A stretch of 64,000 bases of DNA, from NCBI GenBank assembly GCA_008711295.1, contig VUYV01000016.1, positions 1,013,372 to 1,077,371 of the forward strand. Reading direction: 5' to 3'. Below are positions 38,171-53,428 of this stretch, one piece after another; position 1 is the first letter of the stretch; every line of letters begins with the position of its first letter. The notes beneath the pieces are model-generated. The model searched no databases. It saw nothing but the letters and a program-made list of their open reading frames with translations, and was not told the origin of the DNA. A program made the translations under genes and the position numbers. This DNA is from Anarhynchus alexandrinus. Taxonomy: Eukaryota > Chordata > Aves > Charadriiformes > Charadriidae.

Positions 38171-41100
38171 AAGGAAAGCATAAAAAGTACTTACATAACA
38201 TGGCATAAATGACTTAGAGAAAATATTCAATATCATAGGAAAATAGTAAGGGTTAAAGAGAAATTAAAAGTGGAAAAATTAAAACATTTTTTGAGTGACT
38301 ATACAAAGTTTATTTGACTATTACGCATCATAGAATTATTGTAACACATAACAATGATCAAGGAACCAGGAAAGACATAAAAAAATAAAATAAACCTTTT
38401 CCTGATTGCAATTTCTATATACAGTTAAGTTCTAAAAATGGCCAAAGTTAATTTCTATCTTTCACCAGATATAGGTGAGAGAAACTTGTTTAAATCACAT
38501 AGTTTTGGAGTTTTATGCTTCTATGGTAAAGAGTATTATTTTCATACTCTTTTAGTGATTTCTGTAAAGATAAACCCAATGATATTTGTAGGTGTTGAGT
38601 GAAGGAAGATTTTTAAGGGCTTTTAATGTGTTTATCTAGTTCTTACAGTATTTTTAGTAGTTTTAATAGGAAATGTAGGTTTCTTATGTTAGCCAGTATC
38701 CTAAAATATAACTGTTAGAAAAACTTGGCAGAATTTTACTCTTAAATAAATTTGGGAAAATGACAGTTTATTGAAATACTTTGAGTTATGACTCTCAAAT
38801 TGACAAAGGCCACAGGTTATATGGCCTAGATGTAGTAACCTACAGTTTGTGAAGAAATAGCTTTAGGTTTCCTTTCACAGATATATTTGGTATCTGCCCT
38901 TGTTTGTAGTGGATGTATTTATATGTACTGCCTTTGGGAAGAAAGGGTGCTTCCTTTATTATCGTGATGAAGAGGGAGGCACTAAGCTAACTGTACATAT
39001 GTTTTGTTATCTTATACATAGGCTTTTATAGTCCTTTAACCTTCACAGTGCCTCTATGTGAATAACAGCTAGAAGGAGGTGAGATAAATCTTTTGCTAGT
39101 AAACTTCCATCTAGTTGGTAGCGGTAATCTGGAGTTGGAGAAATTCTGAGTTCATTTCCAGTTTCTGACAAGAAATGGACCTTGGTAGTCCCACAAATTT
39201 CTGTTCCTGCTAGATTTAAGAACTCTAACGTCTTTAGACATTTTCACCTCCAGTCTCCCTGTTCCCAGGTCCTGCACCTAGTGTAATAGTTGGAGATGGA
39301 GCAGTTGTAGCTGAAGTCCTGAAGCCTGCATCCAGGATCTTCAGAGGATTCCACTAGCAAATAGATATGTCTTGATGGTGCTTTTCTCAGACGTGTGAGT
39401 TGGCCATATTTAGGCATATTTTCACAAGTGGAGCAAAATACATAGCATCCTTCAGATTGAGCAATGGACTTTTGGAAATATTTTAAGTAACTACATGCAA
39501 TGTCATAAGCCATATTTCCATTAAAATTGTGTCCTTTGATTGCTCTTGATTAATCAAGATTTTATTTCAGTAAAGGCTTCAAAATGAGCTTCCTTTTCCT
39601 AGACATCTGAAAACCTCCACTTGGCAAATTGAACACCTTAACTACATGAGAAGTTTAGTGTAATGCCTGTGTCTTAGACACTAGAGATTCCACTGGGCAA
39701 AAGACCTTGACTGTAGAATGAATTCTGTGATATAAAATTGATGTGGCTTGAATTTAGGTTTTTCTGATAAAAAACCAATTCTGTTCTGTGAGGATTTTCT
39801 GTTGTCTAACAGCAGTTAAGCACACATTTTTCTCAGATGAGCTTTTCACCTCTACTTGACCTGCTGAACTTGAAAAAATAAAAGTCAGAAGTTGCAAACA
39901 GCAATGGCAATTAAAATACCTGCACCTGGACTTGCCAGGGTAGTCCATTTGTAACAAATGTGGATCAGCTGGAAGAGGGAAGGAAAATAGTTGAGGGTTA
40001 GATGCAGAATTCAGTTGTTAAACTGGATGCAGAGAAGCTGCTCAGAGGACTTGGTAAGCCCTTATTCTGCTTATTAATGCTTTTCCAAACAAAAACCCTA
40101 AACCTTAAAATATGTATACATTAAAATGTAGATCTTTCCCTACCTAGTGGTTCAAATTTAGCATGGTTGACTTGTAGTCAAAAGCAATGTTCTACTTAGT
40201 TACAAATCAGTAGTAGCTGAAATCAGCTGAGTTTACCACAAAGCCTGTGGTAAAAAGGAGAGAAGGCTAAAAGGTAAGCAGTGGAAAATTCTCATCAGCA
40301 TCAATTTCTAAGTGTGTTTCTTTGGTGTTCTACTGCTCACATTTCTGGATTTTGTGTGTAGAGTATTGATATGTTATTGGTGAACCGGTTTGTTGGTTTT
40401 ATCATGATTCTGCATAACTTCATCATCAGAAGTATAGCAGAGTATGGTGAAACCAAGGCTTTCTTTTTAATCCTTAATTTTTTTCCTATTTTGGTTTTAA
40501 AAAAATAATTATACTTAGCTGCTTTCTGTTTAATAATAAGCTATAGTTGGGTGACATGCCTTTTGTATACGGTAGCTAGAATAGGCTCTGGAAAACTAGA
40601 TAAATTTGGTTATGTAAGTTTAGCATGTAAGTCTACTGTTAGATGTGCTTTAGCAGCATAGTCATAGTAATTGGAAACTGAGATACAGAATCTATCCCAT
40701 ACAAAAGAGACCCTTGATACTTACAATCTTCAGGTTGTGTCAGACAATACAAACCAAGCTAACAACTATCTTATTTATTTTCGTAAGTGCACTTCTCAAA
40801 AAATAAAATTGTTTCGTGGATTATTGTATTGAAACCTTTTGGTTTTTTAATTGCTAGAAAAAGTGAAAATGGGTTTATAATATGTATTTGTTAAAAGCAA
40901 TTGTTGAATATTTAGGATTAGTGTTTGTATTTGTGTTCTACACAGCTGGTGAAACAGAATTTCAGAAGCCTGGCAAGAGTGCTCATAAAACTGATATTCA
41001 TGACCTTGCCACTGATGCACTGTAACTAGAAATTTAGAGTATAGACCCATTTCAATGTTAAATATGGTTTCTGTGTGCTCTTCGATATTTTCTGCTCCAA

Positions 41101-44100
41101 TGTAATCTCAGTTGTTATTCACTTCAGCATGCCAAACAGGGAGTGGGAATTTTGTACAATCGTACAAGAGCTGCTTTCTTGTTTCTGCTGTTTTTTAGGC
41201 TCGAAAGTACAGGGGAAAATAATTTCTCTGAGAACCAAAGCGAATATGAGCTTTCCACTGACTACTACAAAATGTCATTAACAATTTTGTCCTCTTTGCA
41301 GTTTTTACAGAGCAAGGTGTCTCAGCTTAGGCAAAGCAGAAATAGAATTCAGAATTACAACAAAGCATAGCTGATCTCGGACACTTAACCATGCTGACTT
41401 AGAAGTTTGATGAAATTTTATTGCTGCCTAGCAGAAGTCCTAAAACTGGACTATACCCGTATATGTAGCCAACGCTTCACTGTGTTACGTGTCTTCTACT
41501 ACAGCATGGTCAACAAAGATTAACCACTTTTTGTAGCAGTTGGCTAATGTAGATACTTCCAGTTCCTATATACTGTGCAATATTCTGCCCATCATTATAG
41601 CTAGAGGTCTGCTAACTTAGGTGGGTACAACTGGCCACAGAATACGGACTGTTGTCATTCAGAAAGTACAAAAATAAACTTAAATCTAATCCCTTCTCCA
41701 CCACTGGAAAATTCTTTTATCTCCATCAGGATGATCTGATGATCACCTGATGTACAATACAGTGTTTTTGAAAAGTAACAGGGTTGCTGGTCTTTGGCTT
41801 TGCATTTCTGTGAGATAATGAGAAATGTCAGCTGGCAATGTTCAAAGGAGAAAAAAGCATTCTTAGTAGCACTGAAAACTGTCCATAGTCTAGGGCATCT
41901 AAAAAACTAATGTTTTCTTCTAGCCCCATTTAGTATTGCCACATTTATTATTTCTGTAGACATCTGTAGACCTGTGTAAAAAGAGTTATCATCTGCTTCT
42001 GACCAATCAAATGCAGCTCAGCATGCATTCGTTTGATATGTTATGGAATCAAGCTCTTGCTCTTCTCTACTCCTTTCCATTAAAGTGCTTAAATTCAAAA
42101 TGTTATATGACAGGATTATCATGAGAAGAATGCCTGAATAGGATGCAGCTGTAACACCATGCATTTCATCGCACTTGGAGTAAGAACTGTTTCCTTAGGC
42201 TTAAAATCCTTATTTCTGCTAATCAGTTGAAGGCAAACCTATGCAAACAATATTATTATCCCAGTGTGAATGTTTCAGCAAGAGCCTATAAGTTTTATCA
42301 GATCACAGAACTTGTCATAGATGTGAATATACCCAGAGATTTTAAACAGGATGAGATAAAATCTCTTAAACTAAAAATTAAAGTGGGAGTGATCCAGAAA
42401 AGTTATGACAGTGGCTGGGTTTTTTTTCCTTGTTCTCTATTTCCCATTTCTCCTTGACTGTTCTTCTCTGGGCTTTTTGGTTATTCTTATCGTGTCTTCT
42501 GTGTTTTATTCACTCTGTAGCTCTCTTGATTCTCTTTTTGTTAGCTATATCTATTGTCCATCCCATTTCCAAGATTTTCCTCCCTTTTCCTCTCTCCTCT
42601 TTCTCAGGTGTTTCTGCAAATGTTTTGACTTGGACTGCGTCTTGAGTTATCTGCATAGTTACAGCTATATTCACTGATTACTTTTAGCTACACAAAAGGT
42701 AGAGTAGGTCCGGGAAATCCTAAAGCAGTTAATTACTGAATCAGCCTTGGGAAAGAATACCTTCAGCTGTGCTGTGAAGCATAGGACCCATCTGCAGCAA
42801 CACTAGTACAACTTGATTGACATCTTCCTGCTGTGGGCAATTAATTAGTGCACAGATATTTGCTGTTCATTGTGACCACCAGTTTTAGAGCTGTTGGCTT
42901 AATTTTTCCTGAATTATGATCACATCTCTGCATTTGGGAGAAAAGGCATAGCTACATTCAATCCATTTTTAGCTGTTTCAGCCCTAGAGTGTGATGAAAT
43001 CAGAAAAATAAGCAGTTTGATTACTAGCAGCAATGCACAGTTGGTGTCATCTGTTTTGACTGCACTTTGAATCTTGTATTCCAGCAGAGTCAGATAGCAA
43101 TAGGGTGAACACAGGAAATAAAGGAGACTACAATATGTGGCAGCAGCCATGATTTCTTAACTTACAGATTTTGTCTGAGGTATAAATTGTATTTTCAATC
43201 ACAGTGTTCAGACTGGCCTTAAAATTCTTTGTGCCAGATGAACACGAAAATTTTGCTAGTTCCTATTGAGCAATACTAAATTTACAGCAGTGTATAATTA
43301 GTTTTGCATGTATTGAAAAATCATTGAGTTAACCTGATATTACTTATGTTGCTATTTTTATCTCAACATTGTAGACCAAGTAACTACTCGATATTTTACT
43401 GTGCATTTTATTTCAAAATATTTTACACTGTCCATTTAACTATGATAAGCATAGAATAGGTTAGGGGGCAAATACAATGCTGAATTAAATATAGTTTTTC
43501 CTGACACTCTGTTTTTAGTCTCCAATCCTACTACATTTTTCTTTACAACTGATTGATTCAGGTCCATCCTACTGATTTTGTCAAATCACAGTGCTTAAAT
43601 CAAGAAGTGCCACGTGTATCTGTCCTGGGTATTTATTTACATGTCTTTTGGGCATTTGTCTCATTATCTCTCATTTTTTAGTGGTTGCTATGATTTTCAG
43701 ACTTACATACCTATAATTTTCAAGCAGGGCAAAGAATGAGGCTGTGCAGCAAGAGGTTATCCAGAAATCCTTCAAGTATCTGAAAAGGTTATTCCCTCTC
43801 CATTCTAATTTATAGTTTAGTAACTTCCTGCTCTGTTTACACACACACAAAATGTAAGTTTTATTTATGACCAGAAAAACTACTATAGCTATTTTGGCTA
43901 AACCTCACACATCACACAACTTTATCCAGCTTATATTTGTTTAGCAGCATCTCTGTACTTCTCTCGACAGGGGCCATGACCCTCTCTTTCCAGTATATCT
44001 TTAGGTATTTCTTGAAAAAATAGTCACACCATGCTACACATGAAAAGTTCTGGAAATTTCATAGTTGTGTCATTTTGGGGGTTATTTTCAGATATTGCAG

Positions 44101-44887
44101 CATGCTGCAAGCATCATCGTGAATGCAAATATAATTAGACTCAGATGGTAACTATGCATGCATGTGAAAGCTGAAGGGGAAAACTGGTATATGGTAGTTT
44201 AAGTTCAGAATTACACACTAGGGTCTGTTTGGTGTAGTGAAGCTAAGAAATACTGCATATTTTTTCCTGATCACAAAACCCACAATTCATGAGTACATCA
44301 ACAGTTATTTATACTTAACTTTCAATGTCATTAAATGGGCTTTGGATTAAAATCTCCTAGGACTTCTTTTCACTGGCAGAACCTCAGAGTTGCAAAATAT
44401 CCATGAGAGATATGTGAAATAAATATGCATGAGAAAAATACATCATTGGAGGAACTCTGTGACCTTTGTGTTACTGAAGCCATGTGTGATGAGGGACCAC
44501 GATGCTGTAGGACTGTGCTGCAGTGCCGGTCTCTTTTATTAAATCTGCCAAATTTTTCTCTGTGTACAGATGCATATGAGTGTAAATCAGAGCTGGCATT
44601 AATTAAAGTGCAGAACATTTTTGCTTGTAGCATTACATTTCAAGAGGCTTTCTTCTCTTACTTCTTTCCCTTCTGTTATTGGGGAAATTTTAATCACTTG
44701 ATCAACAGCAATTTAGTTGTTAAATCTGACCTGACTCTGACACCTCTGTAACTCTGCAGTGCAACCACAAATTCCATGTTCTGCAAGGTTACTTACACTT
44801 ACGGCTATCAAGACTTTTAATGAGGACTGAGCAGCCAAACAAACTTTGTTGAAATGTGGTGGAATAAATCCATAGGTTTGAATAACA

Positions 44888-44919
44888 AACACTGGCACAG
44901 GGAAACACTGGCACAGGGA
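44888..44919 (+). repeat. 16-bp tandem duplication
   Basis: The 16-mer AACACTGGCACAGGGA is repeated exactly twice, at 44888-44903 and 44904-44919. The perfect identity suggests a recent event. Confidence 0.9.
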
Positions 44920-45248
44920 GCAGGTCAGCAGTAATTTCTCAAGGACAAAGAGAAGTAATTTGAGAGTGGCAGGAATAGTTATAACTGCATGCTTTCCCCC
45001 ACCGTTCTACCCCACCATGCGTTCTGGGAAATAGTCAGAAATAAAATCCTTGTCAAAATGCCCCTTGCATTCCCAGGACACTTTAAGTATACTTTAGCCT
45101 AACAACAGCTATTAATGTGTGTGCTTCAAAGACCTTTATTAAGCACAGCTGAGCTGCACATCCACTTCATAAATGATTAAACTTAGACTCTGTTTGTGGC
45201 CAGGACCAGTTACGAGTGCCAAGCCTAACACAGTGTTTTTCTGTCACG

Positions 45249-45292
45249 GTCTGCAATGACTTCATTCAGAACTGTAGGTGTTTACTTCCTCT
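45249..45292 (+). repeat. Unassigned dispersed repeat, copy 1
   Basis: A 44-nt segment with 39 of 44 positions identical to 47339-47382, sharing CATTCAGAA and TGTTTACTTCCTCT. Similarity seems to extend about 20 nt upstream with small gaps. I cannot place it in a known family. Confidence 0.7.
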
Positions 45293-47338
45293 GACAACCA
45301 GATGGTAGCTGTCTGAGACAGGCCACGAAATTCAGAAACTGCTGCTGAGAAAGTTAGCCTGCAATGACTTGTTCTAGGTAGGAAGCCAGTGCAGAATGAT
45401 GAATAAATGCTAGAACCTCTAACTGTATCACTCTTCTTCCTACACATGGAATATGGAAGGGGAAAGCAAGCAGCAGAATAGTTAGTAAGAACTTAAACCT
45501 AAAAAATGCTTTATTTGCCAGTTGGTCTTAGAAACGTATTTCTATATACATATACTGTTCTGTACTATGAATAAGCAAGGTATTACCGTATAAAAATCAA
45601 GCCAGTAAATTAAAATTTTGTTATTGCCCTTACCGCGTGGTATTTCCATTAACATTTATGTTCTTATTTTTTCAGGATAAATATGTTCTGTACTTGAGTT
45701 GTTTGCAACAAGTGGGTGGCAATATTTTTTATATTTAAAAGTATTATTACAGCTGTTATGTTCACATGTGTAAAAAGTAATTCAGTTGTATGCATGTGTG
45801 CATTAATTGTATTACACATGTATATATATGCACACACAGAGAGTCTTCATGTATCAGAGCTGTTGCCTCTATTCTCTCAGTGAGACTTTTCATATGCCTG
45901 CAGTGCATTCCCATAGCCTTCGTCACCTGCATTGTGGTACATGCCAAATAAAATTGGTCATCCTGGTGCGTGATCTGCCTGCCAGCTCTTTACCTTTTGT
46001 GGGGGTCACAGGCTTGCACTGGAAGAGCAAAAGGTTGGGAGCTGGGTATGTGCATGAGTGGCAATCTCCTTCATTATTAAGAGATTGATTTTCCTGAAAT
46101 TATAGCTGTGGTGTTTGTGTGTCAGAAGTAATCTGGGAGGAGATTATATGCAGAATAAGCCTGTCAGATTTCTGGAGTTTTCTTCCTAAAATTACTCTCC
46201 ATTTTTACAGCATGATCTAGTGGGGTTTGTGCAATTTGCTTTGGTCTTTCCTTTTTCCCCTTCCTTTTTCCTAGCTCCCCTTTCCTTCCTGTTTTTCTGT
46301 TGCTCCTGCAGGTCCCCATGTTTGCTTCCACTTAACTGCTAGTCTTTATTCCATTGGTCCTTTTAATTAGGCTTGGTTATGTTTTGTGTTGTATTCAGAA
46401 ATAGGGATCAGGCTGCATCTTGCATTATTTTGCTAATAATATTGCTCTGTCTGTACAGTGAGTTATAGTCTTCCCTTTTGACCCCACAACTGCAAATAGA
46501 CACTCCTTTTGCTCTGTGAAATGAGGAATTCCTGAAAGAGTGTTTGCGTTCTTTGCTGACATGTGAAGACAGCTCTGTCCTTATCACTGTGTGAGCAGTA
46601 AAATGTAGCTGAAAAAGATCCCTGGTCTTCAGACATGCCTGCTGGCCTGTCAGGATCTTGAAAGTGTGACTTCTTTCCGGACTGAGAACTAACAGTGTGG
46701 AGCAGAAGGAGGCAACCAAGAAGAAAATACCTACTGGCACGTAATGGCCTATTTCAGGGCAGGCTTGGAGCTTCTTGGAAATATTTTTTCTTTGGAGCTA
46801 TTTTTTGCTACAGAGGAAAAAGTCTTAAGAAAAAACGCAGCTGTGTTATTTATCTGTCCATCATTCAAGCATAGCACCGTCAGTGCCCTGAGTACTTTGC
46901 AACAAGTTTGACCTAAATTCTGAGAAAATACCTGCTGTGTTCTCTGTTCTGTTAAACTGTAGGGTTTGTAGCAGATTTTGAGCATGAATTCTTTCATTTA
47001 TTTCTGAAGAGAATTAATCGTATACAGACATTATCTGCATTTGATTTTAAATTTACCTTATGTTTCTCCCCAAGTCTTCATTATCCTTGTATAGCACTGT
47101 GTTACGTAAAACTGCATGATTCTGTAAAGGTTTGTCTAAACATGAAAGTTATTCCAAATTTAAAATAGGATGGATTTGAAGTCGGGGATAATTTATCAGT
47201 GTCTAACTATCTAGAGTTATTTTAGAATAGCATGAAATTTGCATGCTGCTTTAAGGTGCAAAATGGCCCTAGCACTGAGAATGAATTGCATTGTCAAGAG
47301 ATGGATGACAAGTCCATCTAACGTGATTTTCAATCACA

Positions 47339-47382
47339 GTCTACATTGACTACATTCAGAATTGTAGATGTTTACTTCCTCT
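47339..47382 (+). repeat. Unassigned dispersed repeat, copy 2
   Basis: The partner of 45249-45292 in the same orientation, 2.1 kb downstream, with five mismatches in 44 nt. Confidence 0.7.
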
Positions 47383-47881
47383 TTCAAAAATCAATTCTTG
47401 TTTGTCAGATGGGACATTCTGGAAACTACTTTTTGTTTGTATGAAAAATGTATTTGCTTGATTCATGTTAATCAAAGAATAATTAATAGGATGGTTATAA
47501 AAACATGCAATTTAATATGGCATTCATAAATAGAAAACATACCTTGAACAATTTTACACTCTATAAAAACTATAAAAGCAAATGTTCAGCCTTTGGCTGC
47601 TGCAGTGAAAAAGTATTTTGACTACCTGATAAATAGGATAGTGCAGTGATGTATTTAAAAGACCCAGAATAGCGAGTCCTAAACTTGTATGTCTTATCTG
47701 ATGCACCCATTTCAAGATCTCAACGAACCTATCAATTACATGTGTATGTATTAAAGATAACAGGAGTTGCTTTCTTTTTGCAGCATCAAGGAGCAATTAT
47801 CTAATGCAAGTGAACTGCTGTGAGCCAAAATGCATTTTTACTTTGATTCCTTTAGACTTTCTTGATGTATTTCAGTATTTG

Positions 47882-48310
47882 GAATCATAGAAAAGTCTAG
47901 TTTGGAAGGGGTCTCTGGAGATCATCCAGTCCAACTTTCTCTTGAGAGCACGGCCTTAGATTAGGTTATGCAGGGTCCTGTCAAGCCAAGTAAGCCTTGA
48001 ATCATTTCCAACAAGGGGGATTCTACCACTTCTCTAGGCAACCTATCTCATTCTTTAATTCTTCTTATGGCGAAGAATGTTTTTCTTGTATCCAGACAGA
48101 ATTTCCCACAAAGCAACTTGTGTCTCTTGCCTTTTGTGCTCTCATTGTGCATCCTTGTGAAAAAAGTACCTCCACCTTCCCTATAACTGCTTTTGATGTT
48201 CAGGAAGACATGTTGTTAAACTCACCCTGAGCCTTCTCTTCTCTCCTTGAAACTTCTGTTCCTCAACTGTCATCAATTTCCTCATCCATTTTTGTTCTTC
48301 CCAGTCATCC
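47882..48310 (-). mobile_element. CR1 LINE 3' fragment, antisense
   Basis: Reading + gives the reverse complement of a CR1 3' end. AATCATAGAAAAG begins it, followed by TTTGGAAGGGGTCTCTGGAG and ATCATCCAGTCCAAC. Further along come TTCTCTAGGCAACCTATCTC and the GAGCCTTCTCTTCTCTCC block that is the complement of the CR1 SLEKRR region. It is divergent, without an intact frame, and the far boundary is approximate. Confidence 0.85.
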
Positions 48311-50303
48311 ATTCTTTCTAGCACGTGTAATTCTCTGATATCTTCACTATGTGCTTTGTGAAGAACAAATTTTTCTATCCACAGTCTGGGAACAATTTAA
48401 ATCCAGAAATTACAATGTAATATTCAATTAAACAATTTAATATTCAATTCAACTACTTGAAGTAGTTTGCATTCCATATCCAGACTTTTCTACTTGGTTC
48501 CATCTTGGTTTTAAACTTAAGTTCTGTATTATATGTATATAAGTTTATGTTACAGAAAACCAAAAAAATACAATATAGACAAGAAACAAATACTTTCAGT
48601 ACCTTGAAATTCTAATGTGATTGTAAAAGAAAAAGAAAATCTTGGAGTGGGATAGTATTACAACAGAAATTGTGGAGGTAGTAAGAGTTTACCATCTGGC
48701 AAGCCCCCTAGACCAGATGGATCCACTAATGACTTTTATAAAGCATTTCATCAGACCCTGCCAGAACACGACTGGCATCTTTAATTATCCTAAATTAACA
48801 GGGTTCCAGCCTTGGATGCTAGATTCAGAATTGTTGATCTTGGAAGGGAGGGAAAAGGAAATGTTCCCTGAAATCTCATCTTCCTAATAGACCTATTTAT
48901 TAATAAGGTGTAAAGTTAAAATATTACCTAAAGTTTATTGGTTGCATGGATTGTTTGCTTAAAAGACGTGCCTATTGAGGCACTTTTTATTAAAGACAAT
49001 TTTTGCAAACATGTCAGAGTACTTTTGGAATTCACAGCTTTAGGCATACACAAAAGCATTCAGCTGCTCAGAACAGCAGACTGCCAGGAATCCCCTTGCT
49101 TGCTTTGCCTTCCCTGGAAGGAAGGGAACATGCACTTCCAAAGCAGTTGATCTCTGCCTCTTACCCTACATGTGCATCTGCTCCTGTTACTGTTCCCACA
49201 GAGAGAAGGTCGAGTTGCATGGGGAAGTGACTGCCACTACCAGCAAGCAGTACCAGCAGCAATTGCTGCTACTTTTATCCTTTCCATTTCCACCCCAACT
49301 CTTCAGCAAGAGTGTGTCCAATTCCTTTTCCACAAACCTGGAAAACAGGGAGAAATTTTCTTGGGAAATTTCTTCTGCCCGCACATTTAGATCTTGTAGG
49401 ACTACACCCTGGTCAGTGAGGGCACTGCATGGGCCACGGCTGCCTTTGGTTCCCTGCTCATCTTTCCTCATGCAGCAGCCCTGCTCTCACTGCTCATTGA
49501 TAGTAAAGACTTTGCTAGTATAATTTGTATACCACACTTATGGGAAAAGCATGGGAATTGTCTGAATTGCATTTAAGAGAAATGTTCATCAATTTAAGAG
49601 AAAAGTCTTGATTTTGTTTTCCCAGTTTATTTATTTTTGTTATTGTTATTAGGTGCTGAAACTGTTATGTATTCTCAATACTGAGAATAGGTCTGCAAAC
49701 GTACATCCACTGATAAGACTGTGCAAACTCTGGTGGATGAGCAGAGCAAGGGAGTTATGGTCTTAGGGAGGTAAAGTTGTGTGGTAGGATGCGTGGGAGT
49801 GAAGAAACTCATGACTTGCTCAGAGATGTTGTCTTCAGTGGTCCAGCCATTCGCTTTAGTCAAACAGCTCTGATGTACCCTAATGCATCTCAAACAGGTA
49901 TCTGAAGACCTGTTGCCTGTGACTTGCAGAAAATTATCTGGTTGCATAATGAAGACTTTTGTATGTCTAGATGTTCTTCCTGTTGGAAGAAATAGGAAGT
50001 AATTCCCTAATAATATTTTTATATACCATAAATTGCTGTTGTTTGAATGCCTAATCTATTCTAATTATAATTTCATACTGTGCTCATTATCACAGTATTT
50101 CAGTATTTTCCAGTGGTGCAAATAGTGATGTGGTATCACTATAAGTGCTTTAGATACAGGATAGGATGTTTGCTTAGAAAGGTTGAAGAAATGCACCTAA
50201 TCGAAACATAAGCAAGGAAGCTTATGCTCATTTTAAAAGGCAGGGAAAGGGCACAGAACCTTTACCAGCAGGAAATCTTACAATCTGAAGACAGAAAGTG
50301 ACC
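48311..50303 (+). other. EML6: EML6 intron 1, between CR1 fragment and solo LTR
   Basis: No exon or recognised repeat. Open frames around 48642-49523 have no known domain and no splice context linking them to EML6. Confidence 0.65.
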
Positions 50304-50886
50304 TGTCGTGGTTTAACCCCAGCCGGCAACCTGGACCACGCAGCCACACGCTCACTCCCCCCAGTTGCAATGGGGGAGAGAATCAGAAGAGTAAAAGTAT
50401 AGGAAAAAAACTCGTGGGTTGAGATAAACACAGTTTAATAGGTAGAGCAAAAGCTGTGCATGCAGGCAAAGCAAAACAAGAAATTCATTCACTGCTTCCC
50501 ATTGGCAGGCAGGTGTTCAGCCATCTCCAGGAGAGCAGGGCTCCATCACGCATAACAGTTACTTAGGAAGACAAATGCCATAACTCCGAATGTCCCCCCC
50601 TTTCTCCTTCTTCTCGCAGCTTTATATACAGAGCATGACATCATATGGCATGGAATATTCCTTTGGTCAGTCTGGGTCAGCTGTCCCTCCTGTGTCACGT
50701 CCCACCTTTTTGTGCACTCCCAGGCCGCTTGCTGGCAGGGCAATGTGCGGAGCAGAAAAGGCCTTGAGTGCTGAGCAGCAGCCAAACACATTAGTGCGCT
50801 ATCAACGGTATTTCTTATCCCAAATCCAATATAGCACGACACCAGCTGCTAGCAAGAAAGACAACTCCATCCCAGCTGAAACCATG
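50304..50886 (-). mobile_element. Solo LTR, avian endogenous retrovirus
   Basis: About 580 bp. On the + strand it begins TGTCGTGGTTTAACCCCAGC and ends near CCCAGCTGAAACCA. This matches a common bird LTR known in the opposite orientation as a TGTGGTTTTGGCTGGGAT...GGTTAAACCACGACA element (from memory). Minus orientation is supported by a TATA box (TATATAAAGC, complement around 50620-50628) followed about 190 nt later by an ATTAAA signal (complement of 50434-50439). There are no internal retroviral genes on either side, so it is a solo LTR. No clear target-site duplication was found, so the right end is uncertain by a few bases. Confidence 0.85.

Positions 50887-53428
<2,542 letters not shown>

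Larger units (their letters stand above)
35871..47881 (+). other. EML6: EML6 intron 1, middle part
   Basis: Twelve kb of AT-rich intron in which I recognise no exon, RNA gene or complete mobile element. Small features are a pyrimidine-rich tract at 38109-38170, an exact 16-bp tandem duplication at 44888-44919, and two copies of an unassigned repeat at 45249 and 47339. Confidence 0.65.

Noticed and set aside
42227..42677. Overlapping frames including hydrophobic Phe/Leu/Ser-rich sequence
   Set aside because: The hydrophobic run comes from a T/C-rich DNA stretch in overlapping frames. No gene structure.
48642..49523. Cluster of moderate open frames in EML6 intron 1
   Set aside because: No recognisable domain, codon pattern or splice context; lengths are within chance expectation for this much sequence.
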